Source of the DNA: Streptomyces sp. NBC_01341
Lineage (GTDB): Bacteria; Actinomycetota; Actinomycetes; Streptomycetales; Streptomycetaceae
Reading direction: 5' to 3'
Length of the DNA: 64,000 nucleotides
Assembly (NCBI RefSeq): GCF_035946055.1
Contig: NZ_CP108364.1
Span: 5,208,001-5,272,000 of the forward strand
The notes under the pieces are model-generated. The model ran no database searches, was not told where the DNA came from, and saw nothing but the letters and a program-made list of their open reading frames with translations. Shown in pieces: positions 26,138 to 34,658 of this stretch (position 1 is the stretch's first letter; every line of letters begins with the position of its first letter). The position numbers and the translations under genes were made by a program.

Positions 26138-28183
26138 GTGACGAATGCTGAACACAGTGTGCGGGGGGACGCGGCCGCGGATCCCGGGACGAGGGCCGCG
26201 GCGGCCAGGGTCGTCCTCTGGGTACTGGTCGCGGTCCTGGCGGTACGGCAGGTCGCGGTGGTGCTGCGCAGACCGCCCGGCGAGCGTCTCACCGACTTCG
26301 AGACCTGGACCGGTGCGACCGGAGTCCTGCACATGGCCGGTTCCCTCTACGACCCCGGCCGGTTCACCGGGACCCCCTTCGCCGGGCTGGTGCTGAAGCC
26401 GCTGACGGCCTCAGCCGAGGACGCCCTCGGTGTCGTCTGGACCTTCGGGTCGCTGCTGCTCGTCGTAGCCCTGGGATTCGTGGCCGTCCGAGCGCTGCCC
26501 GCCCCGGTGAGCCGGCGCACCGCGTTCCTGGCGGCCCCCTTCGCGATCACGCTGCTCATGGTGTCGCTGCCCGTCCGCAACACCCTGTTCCTCGGTCAGA
26601 CCAGCATCCTGCCCGTCCTGCTGGTGCTCCTCGCCTGCTTCGTCGCACGGGGCGAGCGGCTTCCGGGCGTGCTGACCGGGATCGCGGCGGCCTTCCAGCC
26701 CGCCGTCCTGCTCTTCGCCGCACTGTTCTGGCTGACCGGGAGACGCAGGGCCGCTGCCACCGGGGGTGCCACCTTCGCCGCCTGTACGGCACTGGCCTGG
26801 GCGGTGATGCCGCAGGACTCGTGGTCGTACTGGGTGCACCACCTCGCGGGTGCCGGGCTGGGCGAGCGGCCCGACAGCCTGGCCAACCAGTCCCTGCACG
26901 GCGCCCTGCTCCGCTTCGGCCTCCAGGGCCCGCTGGAGATCGCCCTGTTCCTCGCCCTGGCCGCCGCGGTCACCTTCCTCGGGCTGCGGCGCGCCGTGCG
27001 TTACGCCAGGGACGGGCAACTGCTCCTGGCCGTCGCCGTCACGGGCTGCGTGGCCGTCGCCGTGTCGCCGACCGCCTGGCAGCACCAGCTGCTGTGGGTG
27101 CTGCTCGCCGTCGTGGGCCGCGTCGGCACGCGGGCCTCCGACCGGCTCGTCTGGCCGGCCGTGGTGGTGCTCGTGCTCACCCTGCCCGGGAAGATGCTGC
27201 TGCCGAACGTCGGCGTGCTGCTGCCCGTACGCGACAACGTGCTGCTCGTCGCGGCGCTCGGCGCGGCCTGCGTGGCGCCCTTCCTGTCCCGGAGCTCCCC
27301 GCACTGGGCGCGCCCGGTTCCGACGGACCACGCCCGGCCGGTGGAGCCGCGCTTCGCGTGGGTGCCCCTGCTCCCGTTCTGGCGCCGTGTGCTCAGCCGC
27401 CCCAACCTGCTGCTGGAACTCCTGCTCATCAGGGTCGTCTACTCGGCGTACGCGAAGGTCCGGCTGGCGGCGACCGCCGGGCGGCCCACCGCGGAGGAGC
27501 ACGGACGGCAGATCCACGCCGCGGAGCGGTGGCTGCACATCGACATCGAGCACTGGGCCAACCACACGGTCGTCGGCGTCCCGTGGCTGCGTGACTTCTT
27601 CGACTACTACTACTCGACGTTCCACTTCATCGTGCCGCTCACGATCCTCGGGGTGCTGTACGTACGGCGGCCCTCGGACTACCGCTGGGTCCGCAGCTCC
27701 ATCGGCTTCGCGACGATCCTGGCGCTGTTCGGCTTCTGGCTCTATCCGCTGGCCCCTCCGCGCCTGATGCCGGGGCTCGGCTTCATCGACACGGTCCACG
27801 GCGTGCAGGACCTCGACAGCCCCGACTTCGGGGCGCTGACCACGGTGACCAACCAGTACGCGGCCATGCCCTCCCTGCACTTCGGCTGGTCGCTCTGGTG
27901 CGGTGTGGTGATCCTGCTCCTCGCTCCCAAGGTGTGGATGAAGGTCCTGGGCATGCTGCACCCGCTGTTCACGGTCTCCACGATCGTGGCCACGGGAAAC
28001 CACTGGGTGCTGGACGCGGTCGGCGGTGCGACCGTGGTGGCCGCCGGATTCGGCCTGACCTACGTCCTGTGCGGACCGCGGCGGCTGCGATCCGGTGTGG
28101 AGGGGTCCTCGGGCCGTGAGCCCGCGGACGCCGCCGGACCACCGGCCCCCGAGCGCGCCGAGACCGCCGTCAGCAAGGTGTAG
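26138..28183 (+). CDS. fused GT87 glycosyltransferase and PAP2/AUR1-type transferase
   Basis: 681 residues from GTG 26138. The N-terminal 400 residues are a multi-helix GT-C glycosyltransferase of the GT87 (DUF2029) type: FETWTGATGVLHMAGSLYDP near 50-70, a large periplasmic loop, then NQSLHGALLRFGL. GT87 enzymes use polyprenyl-phosphate mannose. The C-terminal part (about 440-650) is a PAP2/AUR1-like transferase: DYYYSTFHFIVPLTILG, MPSLHFGW (His at about 581) and GNHWVLDAVGG (His at about 622), the two essential PAP2 histidines. The fusion suggests two steps of one lipid-linked glycan or phospholipid pathway in the membrane. The substrate is unknown. Confidence 0.85.
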   Translation: MTNAEHSVRGDAAADPGTRAAAARVVLWVLVAVLAVRQVAVVLRRPPGERLTDFETWTGATGVLHMAGSLYDPGRFTGTPFAGLVLKPLTASAEDALGVVWTFGSLLLVVALGFVAVRALPAPVSRRTAFLAAPFAITLLMVSLPVRNTLFLGQTSILPVLLVLLACFVARGERLPGVLTGIAAAFQPAVLLFAALFWLTGRRRAAATGGATFAACTALAWAVMPQDSWSYWVHHLAGAGLGERPDSLANQSLHGALLRFGLQGPLEIALFLALAAAVTFLGLRRAVRYARDGQLLLAVAVTGCVAVAVSPTAWQHQLLWVLLAVVGRVGTRASDRLVWPAVVVLVLTLPGKMLLPNVGVLLPVRDNVLLVAALGAACVAPFLSRSSPHWARPVPTDHARPVEPRFAWVPLLPFWRRVLSRPNLLLELLLIRVVYSAYAKVRLAATAGRPTAEEHGRQIHAAERWLHIDIEHWANHTVVGVPWLRDFFDYYYSTFHFIVPLTILGVLYVRRPSDYRWVRSSIGFATILALFGFWLYPLAPPRLMPGLGFIDTVHGVQDLDSPDFGALTTVTNQYAAMPSLHFGWSLWCGVVILLLAPKVWMKVLGMLHPLFTVSTIVATGNHWVLDAVGGATVVAAGFGLTYVLCGPRRLRSGVEGSSGREPADAAGPPAPERAETAVSKV

Positions 28184-28199
28184 CCACCCCGGCGCTCGT

Positions 28200-28231
28200 G
28201 AGCCGGGGGCCGATCGCTTCAGCCCCCGGCT
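28200..28231 (+). terminator. terminator of the GT87-PAP2 gene
   Basis: AGCCGGGGGC (28201-28210) and GCCCCCGGCT (28222-28231), a perfect 10-bp stem with an 11-nt loop, 17 nt after the stop. It overlaps the last codons of the convergent S-component gene. Confidence 0.75.
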
Positions 28232-29073
28232 TCCCGCACGTCGCCTGCCGCCACTTCGGCCGGCGGCTGCTCGAAGGCGGGCCGCGCGTCGAAGGCCGCG
28301 CGGCGGGTCGCCCGGCGAAGGGCCCGCAGGAGAGTGGGGCCGACGGCGAGGGTGAGCGCCACGGTGAGCACGGCCCTGCCCAGGTCCCAGCCGAGGGAGG
28401 TCGCGGTGCAGTACGCGAGGAAGCGGACCAGGTTCTCGTGCAGCGGGTCGCCCGCGACGAAGGAGATGCCGGAGCCGAGCCCCGGCACGATCGTCCAGCC
28501 GTACAGGTTCATCACCGCGCCGTAGGCGAACGCCGCGACGAAACCGTACGCGGCGAGCATCAGCAGCTCACTCCTGCCCCGCAGCCGGTCCGGGCCGGGC
28601 AGGAGGCCCGCGCCCATCGTGAACCAGCCCATCGACAGCATCTGGAACGGCATCCACGGCCCGACCCCGCCGGTCAGCAGCGCCGAGGCGAACATCGTCA
28701 CCGAGCCGAGCACGAAGCCGAAACCGGGGCCCAGTACCCGCCCGCTCAGCACCATCAGGAAGAACATCGGCTCCAGGCCGGCGGTCCCCGCGCCCAGCGG
28801 ACGCAGCGCCGCGCCCACGGCGGCCAGAACTCCCAGCATCGCGACGGCCTTGGCGTCCAGACCGGAGTCGGCGATCGTCGCGACGACCACACCGACCAGC
28901 AGCACGAGGAGCACGGCGAACAGCCACGGCGCGTCCTCGGCGTGGGCCAGACCTGAATCCGAACCCGCCAGCAGCGGCCAGCCGAACGCGACCAGGCCTA
29001 CCGCGCTGATCAGGACGAGCGCGGCGACCGCCCGGGGGCCGAGCCGCACCACGCGCGCCGACCGGGCGCTCAC
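28219..29073 (-). CDS. ECF transporter S component (probable corrinoid specificity)
   Basis: 284 residues from GTG 29073, whose GTGA overlaps the stop of the ATPase gene. Seven or so hydrophobic segments: AALVLISAVGLVAFGWPLLA, WLFAVLLVLLVGVVVATIA, AVAMLGVLAAVGAALRPLG, EPMFFLMVLSGRVLGPGFGFVLGSVTMFASALLTGG, MPFQMLSMGWFTMGAGLL and later helices. ARPLG plus FxLGSVTMFxSA is typical of the S components that bind vitamins in the membrane. Its ligand is inferred from the cobalamin riboswitch upstream: a corrinoid is most likely. It is the last gene of the five-gene operon. Confidence 0.85.
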   Translation of the reverse strand: MSARSARVVRLGPRAVAALVLISAVGLVAFGWPLLAGSDSGLAHAEDAPWLFAVLLVLLVGVVVATIADSGLDAKAVAMLGVLAAVGAALRPLGAGTAGLEPMFFLMVLSGRVLGPGFGFVLGSVTMFASALLTGGVGPWMPFQMLSMGWFTMGAGLLPGPDRLRGRSELLMLAAYGFVAAFAYGAVMNLYGWTIVPGLGSGISFVAGDPLHENLVRFLAYCTATSLGWDLGRAVLTVALTLAVGPTLLRALRRATRRAAFDARPAFEQPPAEVAAGDVREAGG

Positions 29074-30785
29074 GACGGACCGTCCAGCGCGGCACGCACC
29101 TGTGCCACGGTCAGCCACGCCTGCGGCGCCAGGATCTTCGCGGTCTGCGGGGCGAAGGCCGGGGAGGAGACGACGACCTGCCGGGTCGGGCCGTCCGCGA
29201 CGACATCCCCGTCGGCGAGGATCACCACCCGGTGCGCCAGATCGGCGGCCAGCTCCACGTCGTGGGTGGCCAGCACGATGGCATGGCCGCCGGCGGCCAG
29301 CCGGCGCAGCACTCCCACCAGCCTGGCCTTTGCCGCGTAGTCGAGGCCGCGCGTCGGCTCGTCCAGCAGGAGCAGCGGAGGCCGGGCGGTCAGCACCAGG
29401 GCGAGGGCCAGCGCCAGCCGCTGCCCCTCGGACAGATCACGGGGGTGGACGTCGTCCGGCACTCCGGGCAGCAGCTCCGAGACCAGCGCGCGGCAGGTGC
29501 CCCGGGGCGCGCCCGCGTCGGAGTCAGCCGCCGCGCACTCGGCCGCCACCGTGTCCGCGTACAGCAGATCGCGTGGTTCCTGCGGGACGAGTCCGACCCG
29601 GCGCACCATGTCGCGGGGTGGCGTACGCGACGGGCGCACACCGCCGACGAGCACCGATCCCGTCGTGGGCTCGGTCGTCCCGACGAGGGTGGTCAGCAGA
29701 GTGGACTTGCCCGCGCCGTTGCGGCCCATCAGGGCCACCGTCTCGCCGGGCGCGAAGGAGAGCGTCACCCCGCGCAGCGCTTGGACCCGCCCGCGCCGGA
29801 CCCCGAGCCCCTCGGCCCGGGTGACCGGATCGCCGGGGGGTGGGCCCGCCGCGGCGCCGGGCGGGCGACGGCCGAGCAGACGGTCCAGGAGTCCGGGGCG
29901 GGCGGGGGCAGGGGCGGGCAGCGGGACGACGGCGGAGGTCACCGGCCCGGCGGGCGACGGCGGTTCGACGCCGGACAGCCGCTCACGCAGGTCCGCCGCC
30001 CTGCGCCGCGCGTCGCGTACCGACAGCGGCAGCGGGTCCCAGCCCACCAGCCGGCCCAGGTCCACCACCGGTGGCCGGACGGGCGAGAGCGCCATGACAT
30101 CCGCCGGGGGTCCCATCACCGGGGCGGCACCCGGCGACGGCAGCAGGAGGACCTGGTCGGCGTACTGCACGACACGCTCCAGCCGGTGTTCGGCCATCAG
30201 CACCGTCGTGCCCAGGTCGTGCACCAGCCGCTGGAGCACCGCGAGGACGTCCTCGGCGGCCGCCGGGTCGAGGGCGGACGTCGGCTCGTCGAGGACCAGC
30301 ACGCGGGGGTGCGGGGTGAGGACCGAGCCGATCGCGACGCGCTGCCGCTGGCCCCCGGAGAGCGTGGCGATCGGCCGGTCGCGCAGCTCGGCGAGGCCCA
30401 GCAGGTCCAGGGTCTCCTCGACCCGCCGCCGCATGACGTCCGGGGCGAGGCCGAGCGACTCCATGCCGTACGCCAGTTCGTCCTCGACGGTGTCGGTGAC
30501 GAAGTGGGCCAGCGGGTCCTGGCCCACCGTGCCGACGAGATCGGCGAGCTCGCGTGGCTTGTGGGTGCGGGTGTCACGGCCGCCGACCGTGACCCGTCCG
30601 GTCAGCACCCCGCCCGTGAAGTGCGGCACGAGACCGGACACCGCGCCCAGCAGGGTCGACTTCCCGACCCCGGACGGGCCGACGACCAACACGAGTTCGC
30701 CCTCGGGCACCGTGAGGTCGACCCCGGACAGGGTGGGGTGCGCGGAGCCCTCGTACCGCACCGAGACCTGCTCGAACCGGATCAC
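29070..30785 (-). CDS. double-ATPase ECF transporter subunit (EcfA1-EcfA2 fused)
   Basis: 571 residues from GTG 30785. Two ABC ATPase domains in one chain. First domain: Walker A GPSGVGKST (about 36-44), signature LSGGQRQRVAIG and Walker B VLVLDEPTSALDP. Second domain: Walker A GRNGAGKST (about 356), signature LSEGQRLALALAL and Walker B LLLLDEPTRGLD. The linker between them is Ala/Pro/Arg-rich. Most ECF transporters use two separate ATPases, so this is the fused form common in actinobacteria. It overlaps its neighbours by 4 nt on both sides. The second signature has LSEGQ instead of LSGGQ, a minor change. Confidence 0.92.
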   Translation of the reverse strand: MIRFEQVSVRYEGSAHPTLSGVDLTVPEGELVLVVGPSGVGKSTLLGAVSGLVPHFTGGVLTGRVTVGGRDTRTHKPRELADLVGTVGQDPLAHFVTDTVEDELAYGMESLGLAPDVMRRRVEETLDLLGLAELRDRPIATLSGGQRQRVAIGSVLTPHPRVLVLDEPTSALDPAAAEDVLAVLQRLVHDLGTTVLMAEHRLERVVQYADQVLLLPSPGAAPVMGPPADVMALSPVRPPVVDLGRLVGWDPLPLSVRDARRRAADLRERLSGVEPPSPAGPVTSAVVPLPAPAPARPGLLDRLLGRRPPGAAAGPPPGDPVTRAEGLGVRRGRVQALRGVTLSFAPGETVALMGRNGAGKSTLLTTLVGTTEPTTGSVLVGGVRPSRTPPRDMVRRVGLVPQEPRDLLYADTVAAECAAADSDAGAPRGTCRALVSELLPGVPDDVHPRDLSEGQRLALALALVLTARPPLLLLDEPTRGLDYAAKARLVGVLRRLAAGGHAIVLATHDVELAADLAHRVVILADGDVVADGPTRQVVVSSPAFAPQTAKILAPQAWLTVAQVRAALDGPS

Positions 30786-31927
30786 GCGCTCTCCTTGGAA
30801 TCCGAGGGGGAAGGGGGCGACGGCGCCACGACGGCGGGCAGCAGCCCGACCAGGACGGCGGCGGCGGGCCACAGCGGAAGCACGGGGGCCGTCAGCGGTA
30901 CGACACCGGGGTGCAGGGCGCCCGGCGCCGCGGCGCCCGCCCAGATCATCGCGGCGGCCACGGCGACGCCCGACCCCGCGACGAGCCAGGCGCGTACGTC
31001 CCAGCGGTCGGGCCGGTAGCGGGTGCGGACCGAGCGGCGCCCGCCGAGCCTGAGCCCGGCCATCGCCGCGGCCAGCCCGGCCAGCAGCAGCGGCAGCCCG
31101 TACACCGCGCCCTGCGCGGCCAGCAGTCCGTAAGTCCCCGCGCACACCCCCAGCAGCCCGCCGAGGGTGAGCACATGAGTGGTGCGCCGCACGGCGGGCG
31201 GCACCTGGGCGGTGCGGCCGTACCCCCGCGCGTCCATCGACGCCGCCACGGCCACCGACCGCTCCAGCGCGCCCTCCAGCACCGGAAGTCCGATCTGGAG
31301 CACCGCCCCGATGCCGCCCGTGGGACGGCCGCGCAGCCGGCGGGCCGTCCGCAGCCGTGCCACGTCGGCCACCATGTTCGGCGCGAACGTCATGGCCACG
31401 ACGACGGCGACCCCCACCTCGTACAGCGCGCCCGGCAGCGACTTCAGCAGCCGTGCGGGATTGGCCAGCGCGTTCGCCGCGCCGACGCAGATCAGCAGGG
31501 TGGCCAGCTTCGCCCCGTCGTACAGCGCGAAGACCAGCTGTTCCGCGGTGACCCGCCCGCCGAGCCTGACCCCCTGCGCCCAGCCGGGCAGCGGCACCTC
31601 CGGCAGCGTGAACAGCGGGTGCGCGCCGGGCACCGGGGAGCCGAGGACGACGGAGAAGACCAGCCGCACCGCGACCACGAACAGCCCGAGCCGGATGAAC
31701 GCCCCGTAGGAGCGGGCCCACGGCGCGTCCGTGCGGCGCGCGGCCACGACATAGCCCGCCACGCCCACCAGCAGACCCAGCAGCAGCGGATTGGATGTGC
31801 GGGACGCGGCGGTCGCCAGGCCCAGCGCCCACAGCCACCAGGCTCCCGCCGGTGTCGCGTTGCCACGGGTGGCGCCCGGGGCGCTCAGGGCATGGCGGAG
31901 CCGGGCGGGGCCGGTGGAGCGGGTCAT
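30782..31927 (-). CDS. ecfT: ECF transporter transmembrane subunit EcfT
   Basis: 381 residues, starting with ATGA overlapping the previous stop. Helices at about 30-70, 85-120 and 145-180, then a cytoplasmic coupling region with MDARGYGRTAQVPP (about 232-245); the A-R-G motif is the EcfT coupling helix that contacts the ATPase. The last third holds more hydrophobic segments and a charged tail. It couples ATP hydrolysis in the double ATPase to movement of the S component. It belongs to the riboswitch-controlled operon. Confidence 0.92.
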   Translation of the reverse strand: MTRSTGPARLRHALSAPGATRGNATPAGAWWLWALGLATAASRTSNPLLLGLLVGVAGYVVAARRTDAPWARSYGAFIRLGLFVVAVRLVFSVVLGSPVPGAHPLFTLPEVPLPGWAQGVRLGGRVTAEQLVFALYDGAKLATLLICVGAANALANPARLLKSLPGALYEVGVAVVVAMTFAPNMVADVARLRTARRLRGRPTGGIGAVLQIGLPVLEGALERSVAVAASMDARGYGRTAQVPPAVRRTTHVLTLGGLLGVCAGTYGLLAAQGAVYGLPLLLAGLAAAMAGLRLGGRRSVRTRYRPDRWDVRAWLVAGSGVAVAAAMIWAGAAAPGALHPGVVPLTAPVLPLWPAAAVLVGLLPAVVAPSPPSPSDSKESA

Positions 31928-32610
31928 CGGCGGCGGCGGGCCCGGAGCACTGCGGCGAGACCCAGGACGAGCACCGCGCCCACGCCGGCGAGCACTCCCG
32001 CCGACGGGCCGCCGCCGTCACCGGAACCGGCGGCGCCCGTGTCCTCGCCCGGGGCGGCGGACGGCTCGGCCGCACCCGTCGCCTCGTCCGAGCCGCCGTC
32101 AGCGACCTGCTCACCGCAGCCCGACCGCGGATAGCCGGATATCGCGCAGAGCATCGCCGCGCTGTCGTACCGCAGCGGCTTCGCCACCGAGGCCAGCGCC
32201 TCCGCGGTGCTCGCGTCCAATGCCACCAGGGCGCACGCGGCGCGCAGGGCGGGCGGCTTCTCACCGTCCGGAGCGTCCGCCGGGGTACCCGGGTCGATGA
32301 CCACGGCGACCCTCTTGCGGCCGTCCTTCGCCGGGGTGTCCGCGCAGACCGTCCCGAAGTCCGGGGCGCGGCGCGGCTGAGCCGAGTCCTGGGAGTCCTC
32401 GCTCACCGAGAAGCGGAAGCCCTGCACGGCGCCGTCGTCCGGGCGGACCAGGGACGGCCCCTGCGTGGCGTAGGTCCAGCCCTTGCCGCCGTCCCCCTCC
32501 CAGAAGGACCAGTAGCGGTAGCCGGCGGCCTGGGCGCCGCCCGCGCCGAGTACGGCGAGCACGGCGCCGACGAGCAGGAGCAGCACCGCCGTACCCAGCG
32601 GGCGCCTCAC
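31924..32610 (-). CDS. SCO2322 family surface protein (beta-domain-like)
   Basis: 228 residues from GTG 32610 (GTGA overlap with the gene before). A Sec-type start VRRPLGTAVLLLLVGAVLAVLGAGGAQAAG suggests cleavage near 28-30. The core domain (about 30-165) holds YRYWSFWEGDGGKGWTYATQGPS and a GFRFSVSED strand, followed by a Gly/Ser/Glu-rich linker and a C-terminal membrane helix (GVLAGVGAVLVLGLAAVL) with RARRRR. It is therefore displayed outside the membrane. The YW...WTY start recalls the DUF4430 beta domain of transcobalamins, judged by eye only. The family has no known function. Confidence 0.8.
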   Translation of the reverse strand: MRRPLGTAVLLLLVGAVLAVLGAGGAQAAGYRYWSFWEGDGGKGWTYATQGPSLVRPDDGAVQGFRFSVSEDSQDSAQPRRAPDFGTVCADTPAKDGRKRVAVVIDPGTPADAPDGEKPPALRAACALVALDASTAEALASVAKPLRYDSAAMLCAISGYPRSGCGEQVADGGSDEATGAAEPSAAPGEDTGAAGSGDGGGPSAGVLAGVGAVLVLGLAAVLRARRRR

Positions 32611-33866
32611 AGCTGCTGGTTCTTCCGGCGGCCGCTCAGCAGGAAACCGATGCCCGCGCCGAAGGCGAGACCGATGCCGATGATCCACCAGAGGCCGAGG
32701 CCCCCGTCGTCGCTGTTCGTCTCCGCGGGCCGCTCGGGCGAGGTGGCCGTCGGGGAGGGCACGGCGGTGGCGGCCGGGGCGGGCCCCGTCGCGTTGAGCT
32801 GCTTCACGAGGTCGACGCCGCCGAAGTCCCGCGCGTCGGTGCCGGTCGCGTGGGCGGCCAGCACCAGCTGGGCGGAGGCTGCGGGGCCTCCCTCCCGGGC
32901 CCAGCTCCGGGAGTTCTTCTCCAGGTAGGCGACCGCCCTGGCGGCCTTGTCCTTGTGGCCGGAGGCCGCGAGTGCCACGACCGCGTCCGCCGTGTTGCCG
33001 AAGTCCGGCTGCGGCGCGGCGTCCTCGGCGCCCGGCATGGGCGGCAGGTCCAGATGACCGGAGGCGGCGAGGGCACCGGCGAGGTAGTGGGCGCCGTTCT
33101 GCGCGGACTGCTCCGGCGTCAGGCCGGTGCCCTCGGTGCAGACGGGAGCCTTCACGGCGTTGGAGTTGCCCGCGGCCATGCCCTTGCCCATCGCGCCGAT
33201 CACCGCGGCCGCTGTGGCGTCCGCGTTGGCCGTGAGCCCGCCGTTCTTGTCGGGCTGGTAGGCGAACGCCCCGCCGTCCTTCCCGCCGCAGGGCAGCGCG
33301 AAGGACTGCAGCGCGGTGTACGGCGTCCTCCCGCCGTCCTTGGTGAGGTCGGCCAGCGGCACGCCCGCCCTGGCCAGGGCGCCCGTCACCACGGCGGTGG
33401 AGTTGGCGTCGCTCGGGCTGCCCGGGTTGTAGCCCCAGCCGCCGTCCTCGTTCTGGACGGACTTCAGCCAGCTGACGCCGTTGTCCACGACCTCGCGGTG
33501 CGCGGCCAGCTCGACCATGGCCTGGACCGCCGCCGCCGTGGCGTTGGTGTCCGCGACCGTCTTCGCGTCGCAGGGCTTCGAGGCGTCGCGGTACGAGGCG
33601 AAGGCCCCGCTCGCGCACTGCTGGCCCACGAGCCAGTCCACCGACTTCACGGCCGGGGTCACCAGCTCGATCCGCTGGGCGAGGAAGGCCATCGACTGGC
33701 GCCACACCCCGTCGTACGTCGGGTCCTTCGTCCCGTACAGGCCGGCCGGGAGGGCGGGCGCCGCGGGGGAGGGGGTAGGACTCGGCGCGGCGAGCGCCGC
33801 CGGGGCGGCCGCTCCACAGAGCACGGCGGTGATCGCGAGCGCTGCCGCGCGGCGGCGTACGGACAT
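32607..33866 (-). CDS. membrane-anchored prenyltransferase/squalene-cyclase-like alpha-toroid protein
   Basis: 419 residues from ATG 33866. A Sec signal (MSVRRRAAALAITAVLCG, cleavage near LAA-PSP at 27) is followed by alpha/alpha-toroid repeats: MAFLAQRIELV, NEDGGWGYNPGSPSDANSTAVV (a QW-like DGGWGY turn at about 141-146) and NGGLTANADATAAAVIGAM. Each repeat is 45-65 residues. A Pro/Ser/Thr linker and a membrane helix (GLWWIIGIGLAFGAGIGFLLSG) with RRKNQQL end the protein, so the toroid faces outward. The catalytic Asp motifs of true cyclases are absent. With the next gene and the B12 riboswitch, a corrinoid-binding role is inferred. Confidence 0.85.
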   Translation of the reverse strand: MSVRRRAAALAITAVLCGAAAPAALAAPSPTPSPAAPALPAGLYGTKDPTYDGVWRQSMAFLAQRIELVTPAVKSVDWLVGQQCASGAFASYRDASKPCDAKTVADTNATAAAVQAMVELAAHREVVDNGVSWLKSVQNEDGGWGYNPGSPSDANSTAVVTGALARAGVPLADLTKDGGRTPYTALQSFALPCGGKDGGAFAYQPDKNGGLTANADATAAAVIGAMGKGMAAGNSNAVKAPVCTEGTGLTPEQSAQNGAHYLAGALAASGHLDLPPMPGAEDAAPQPDFGNTADAVVALAASGHKDKAARAVAYLEKNSRSWAREGGPAASAQLVLAAHATGTDARDFGGVDLVKQLNATGPAPAATAVPSPTATSPERPAETNSDDGGLGLWWIIGIGLAFGAGIGFLLSGRRKNQQL

Positions 33867-33879
33867 GACGGACTGGGCC

Positions 33880-33995
33880 TCTCGAACGGGTTTCCCCTGC
33901 CGGGCGGAACCGGGCGCGCGGGGAAGTGCCGGCGCCGGATTCGCACCGGCTTCCCCCTGTACGGGCAGGATGACGAATCACTCACTCTACCGGGG
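33880..33995 (-). promoter_or_regulatory. cobalamin riboswitch
   Basis: Upstream of the alpha-toroid gene, the minus strand contains GGGGGAAGCCGGTGCGAATC and CGGCGCCGGCACTTCCCCG. GCCGGTGCGAATCCGGC (33934-33950) is the conserved core hairpin of cobalamin riboswitches, enclosed by GGGGAA/TTCCCC pairing, and GGCACTTCCCCGCG occupies the place of the B12 box. A further CGGGCGG/CCGCCCG hairpin lies before the start codon and could be the regulatory stem. The edges are approximate. When B12 is abundant the five-gene operon would be switched off. Confidence 0.85.
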
Positions 33996-34133
33996 CGGTC
34001 CGCACGCCCTCCGCGCGGACGCCCGGATCCCCCGGTCGTGAGGGCTTCCCAGCAGGTCAGGGCCCGTGCCAGACTCCGGCGGGGTCACATGGGCGCCCGC
34101 CCGTGGGCAGGAACGACCGGGTGGGAAGCACCA

Positions 34134-34643
34134 GTGCGCAGAAGAGGTACGGCGGCCGCGGCCGCCGCTGTGGCCGGATTCATGACGATGACGGGCTGCG
34201 GCCTCGTCGGGGACGGCGAGACCGCGCCGACGGCCTCCCCGGTGCCGGTCGTCCCCTACACCAAGGAGTCGGCGGCGATGGAGATAGCGTCCCTCGCCCG
34301 GGCCGGGGGGCTCCCGGACGGGGACACCTCCGCGGCCGGGCTGCCGAAGGGCGACTGGCAGAAGTGCATGGCGCCCTGGCTGGGCGAAGCGCCGGCGGCC
34401 GGGGCCGCCGGCGCGTTCGAGGCGACGGTGATGCGGTTGCGGCAGCACGACTGGGAGATCCTCTCCAGCCACGCCGAGAAGGACGTCACCTACCGCACCC
34501 TCGCCAAGCGGGGCTGGAAGCTCTTCGCCAGGCACTACACGATGAAGGGCTTCGGCCCCGACCAGATCGTGTCCCTCACCGCCGTCGAGGACGGCTGCGA
34601 GCTGCCCCGGCAGATCAGGGGTGACTACGAGGACCCGGCCTGA
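34134..34643 (+). CDS. small exported lipoprotein, function unknown
   Basis: 169 residues from GTG 34134, chosen because GTGGGAAG precedes it and the next residues form a signal: RRRGTAAAAAAVAGFMTMTGC, with lipobox MTGC (Cys at about 22). An ATG at 34089 would add 15 residues before the signal. The mature domain has KSESAAMEIASLARAGGLPDGD-like and WEILSSHAEKDVTYRTLAKRGWKLFARHYT segments; no family was recognised. The gene ends 16 nt before the stop of the convergent depolymerase gene. Confidence 0.65.
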   Translation: MRRRGTAAAAAAVAGFMTMTGCGLVGDGETAPTASPVPVVPYTKESAAMEIASLARAGGLPDGDTSAAGLPKGDWQKCMAPWLGEAPAAGAAGAFEATVMRLRQHDWEILSSHAEKDVTYRTLAKRGWKLFARHYTMKGFGPDQIVSLTAVEDGCELPRQIRGDYEDPA

Positions 34644-34658
34644 GAGCCCCCGGTCCGG

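Noticed and set aside
26411..28003. 530-codon minus-strand open frame opposite the GT87-PAP2 gene
   Set aside because: It reads as Gln/Arg/Gly/His-rich sequence without any domain, against a well-defined membrane enzyme on the other strand.
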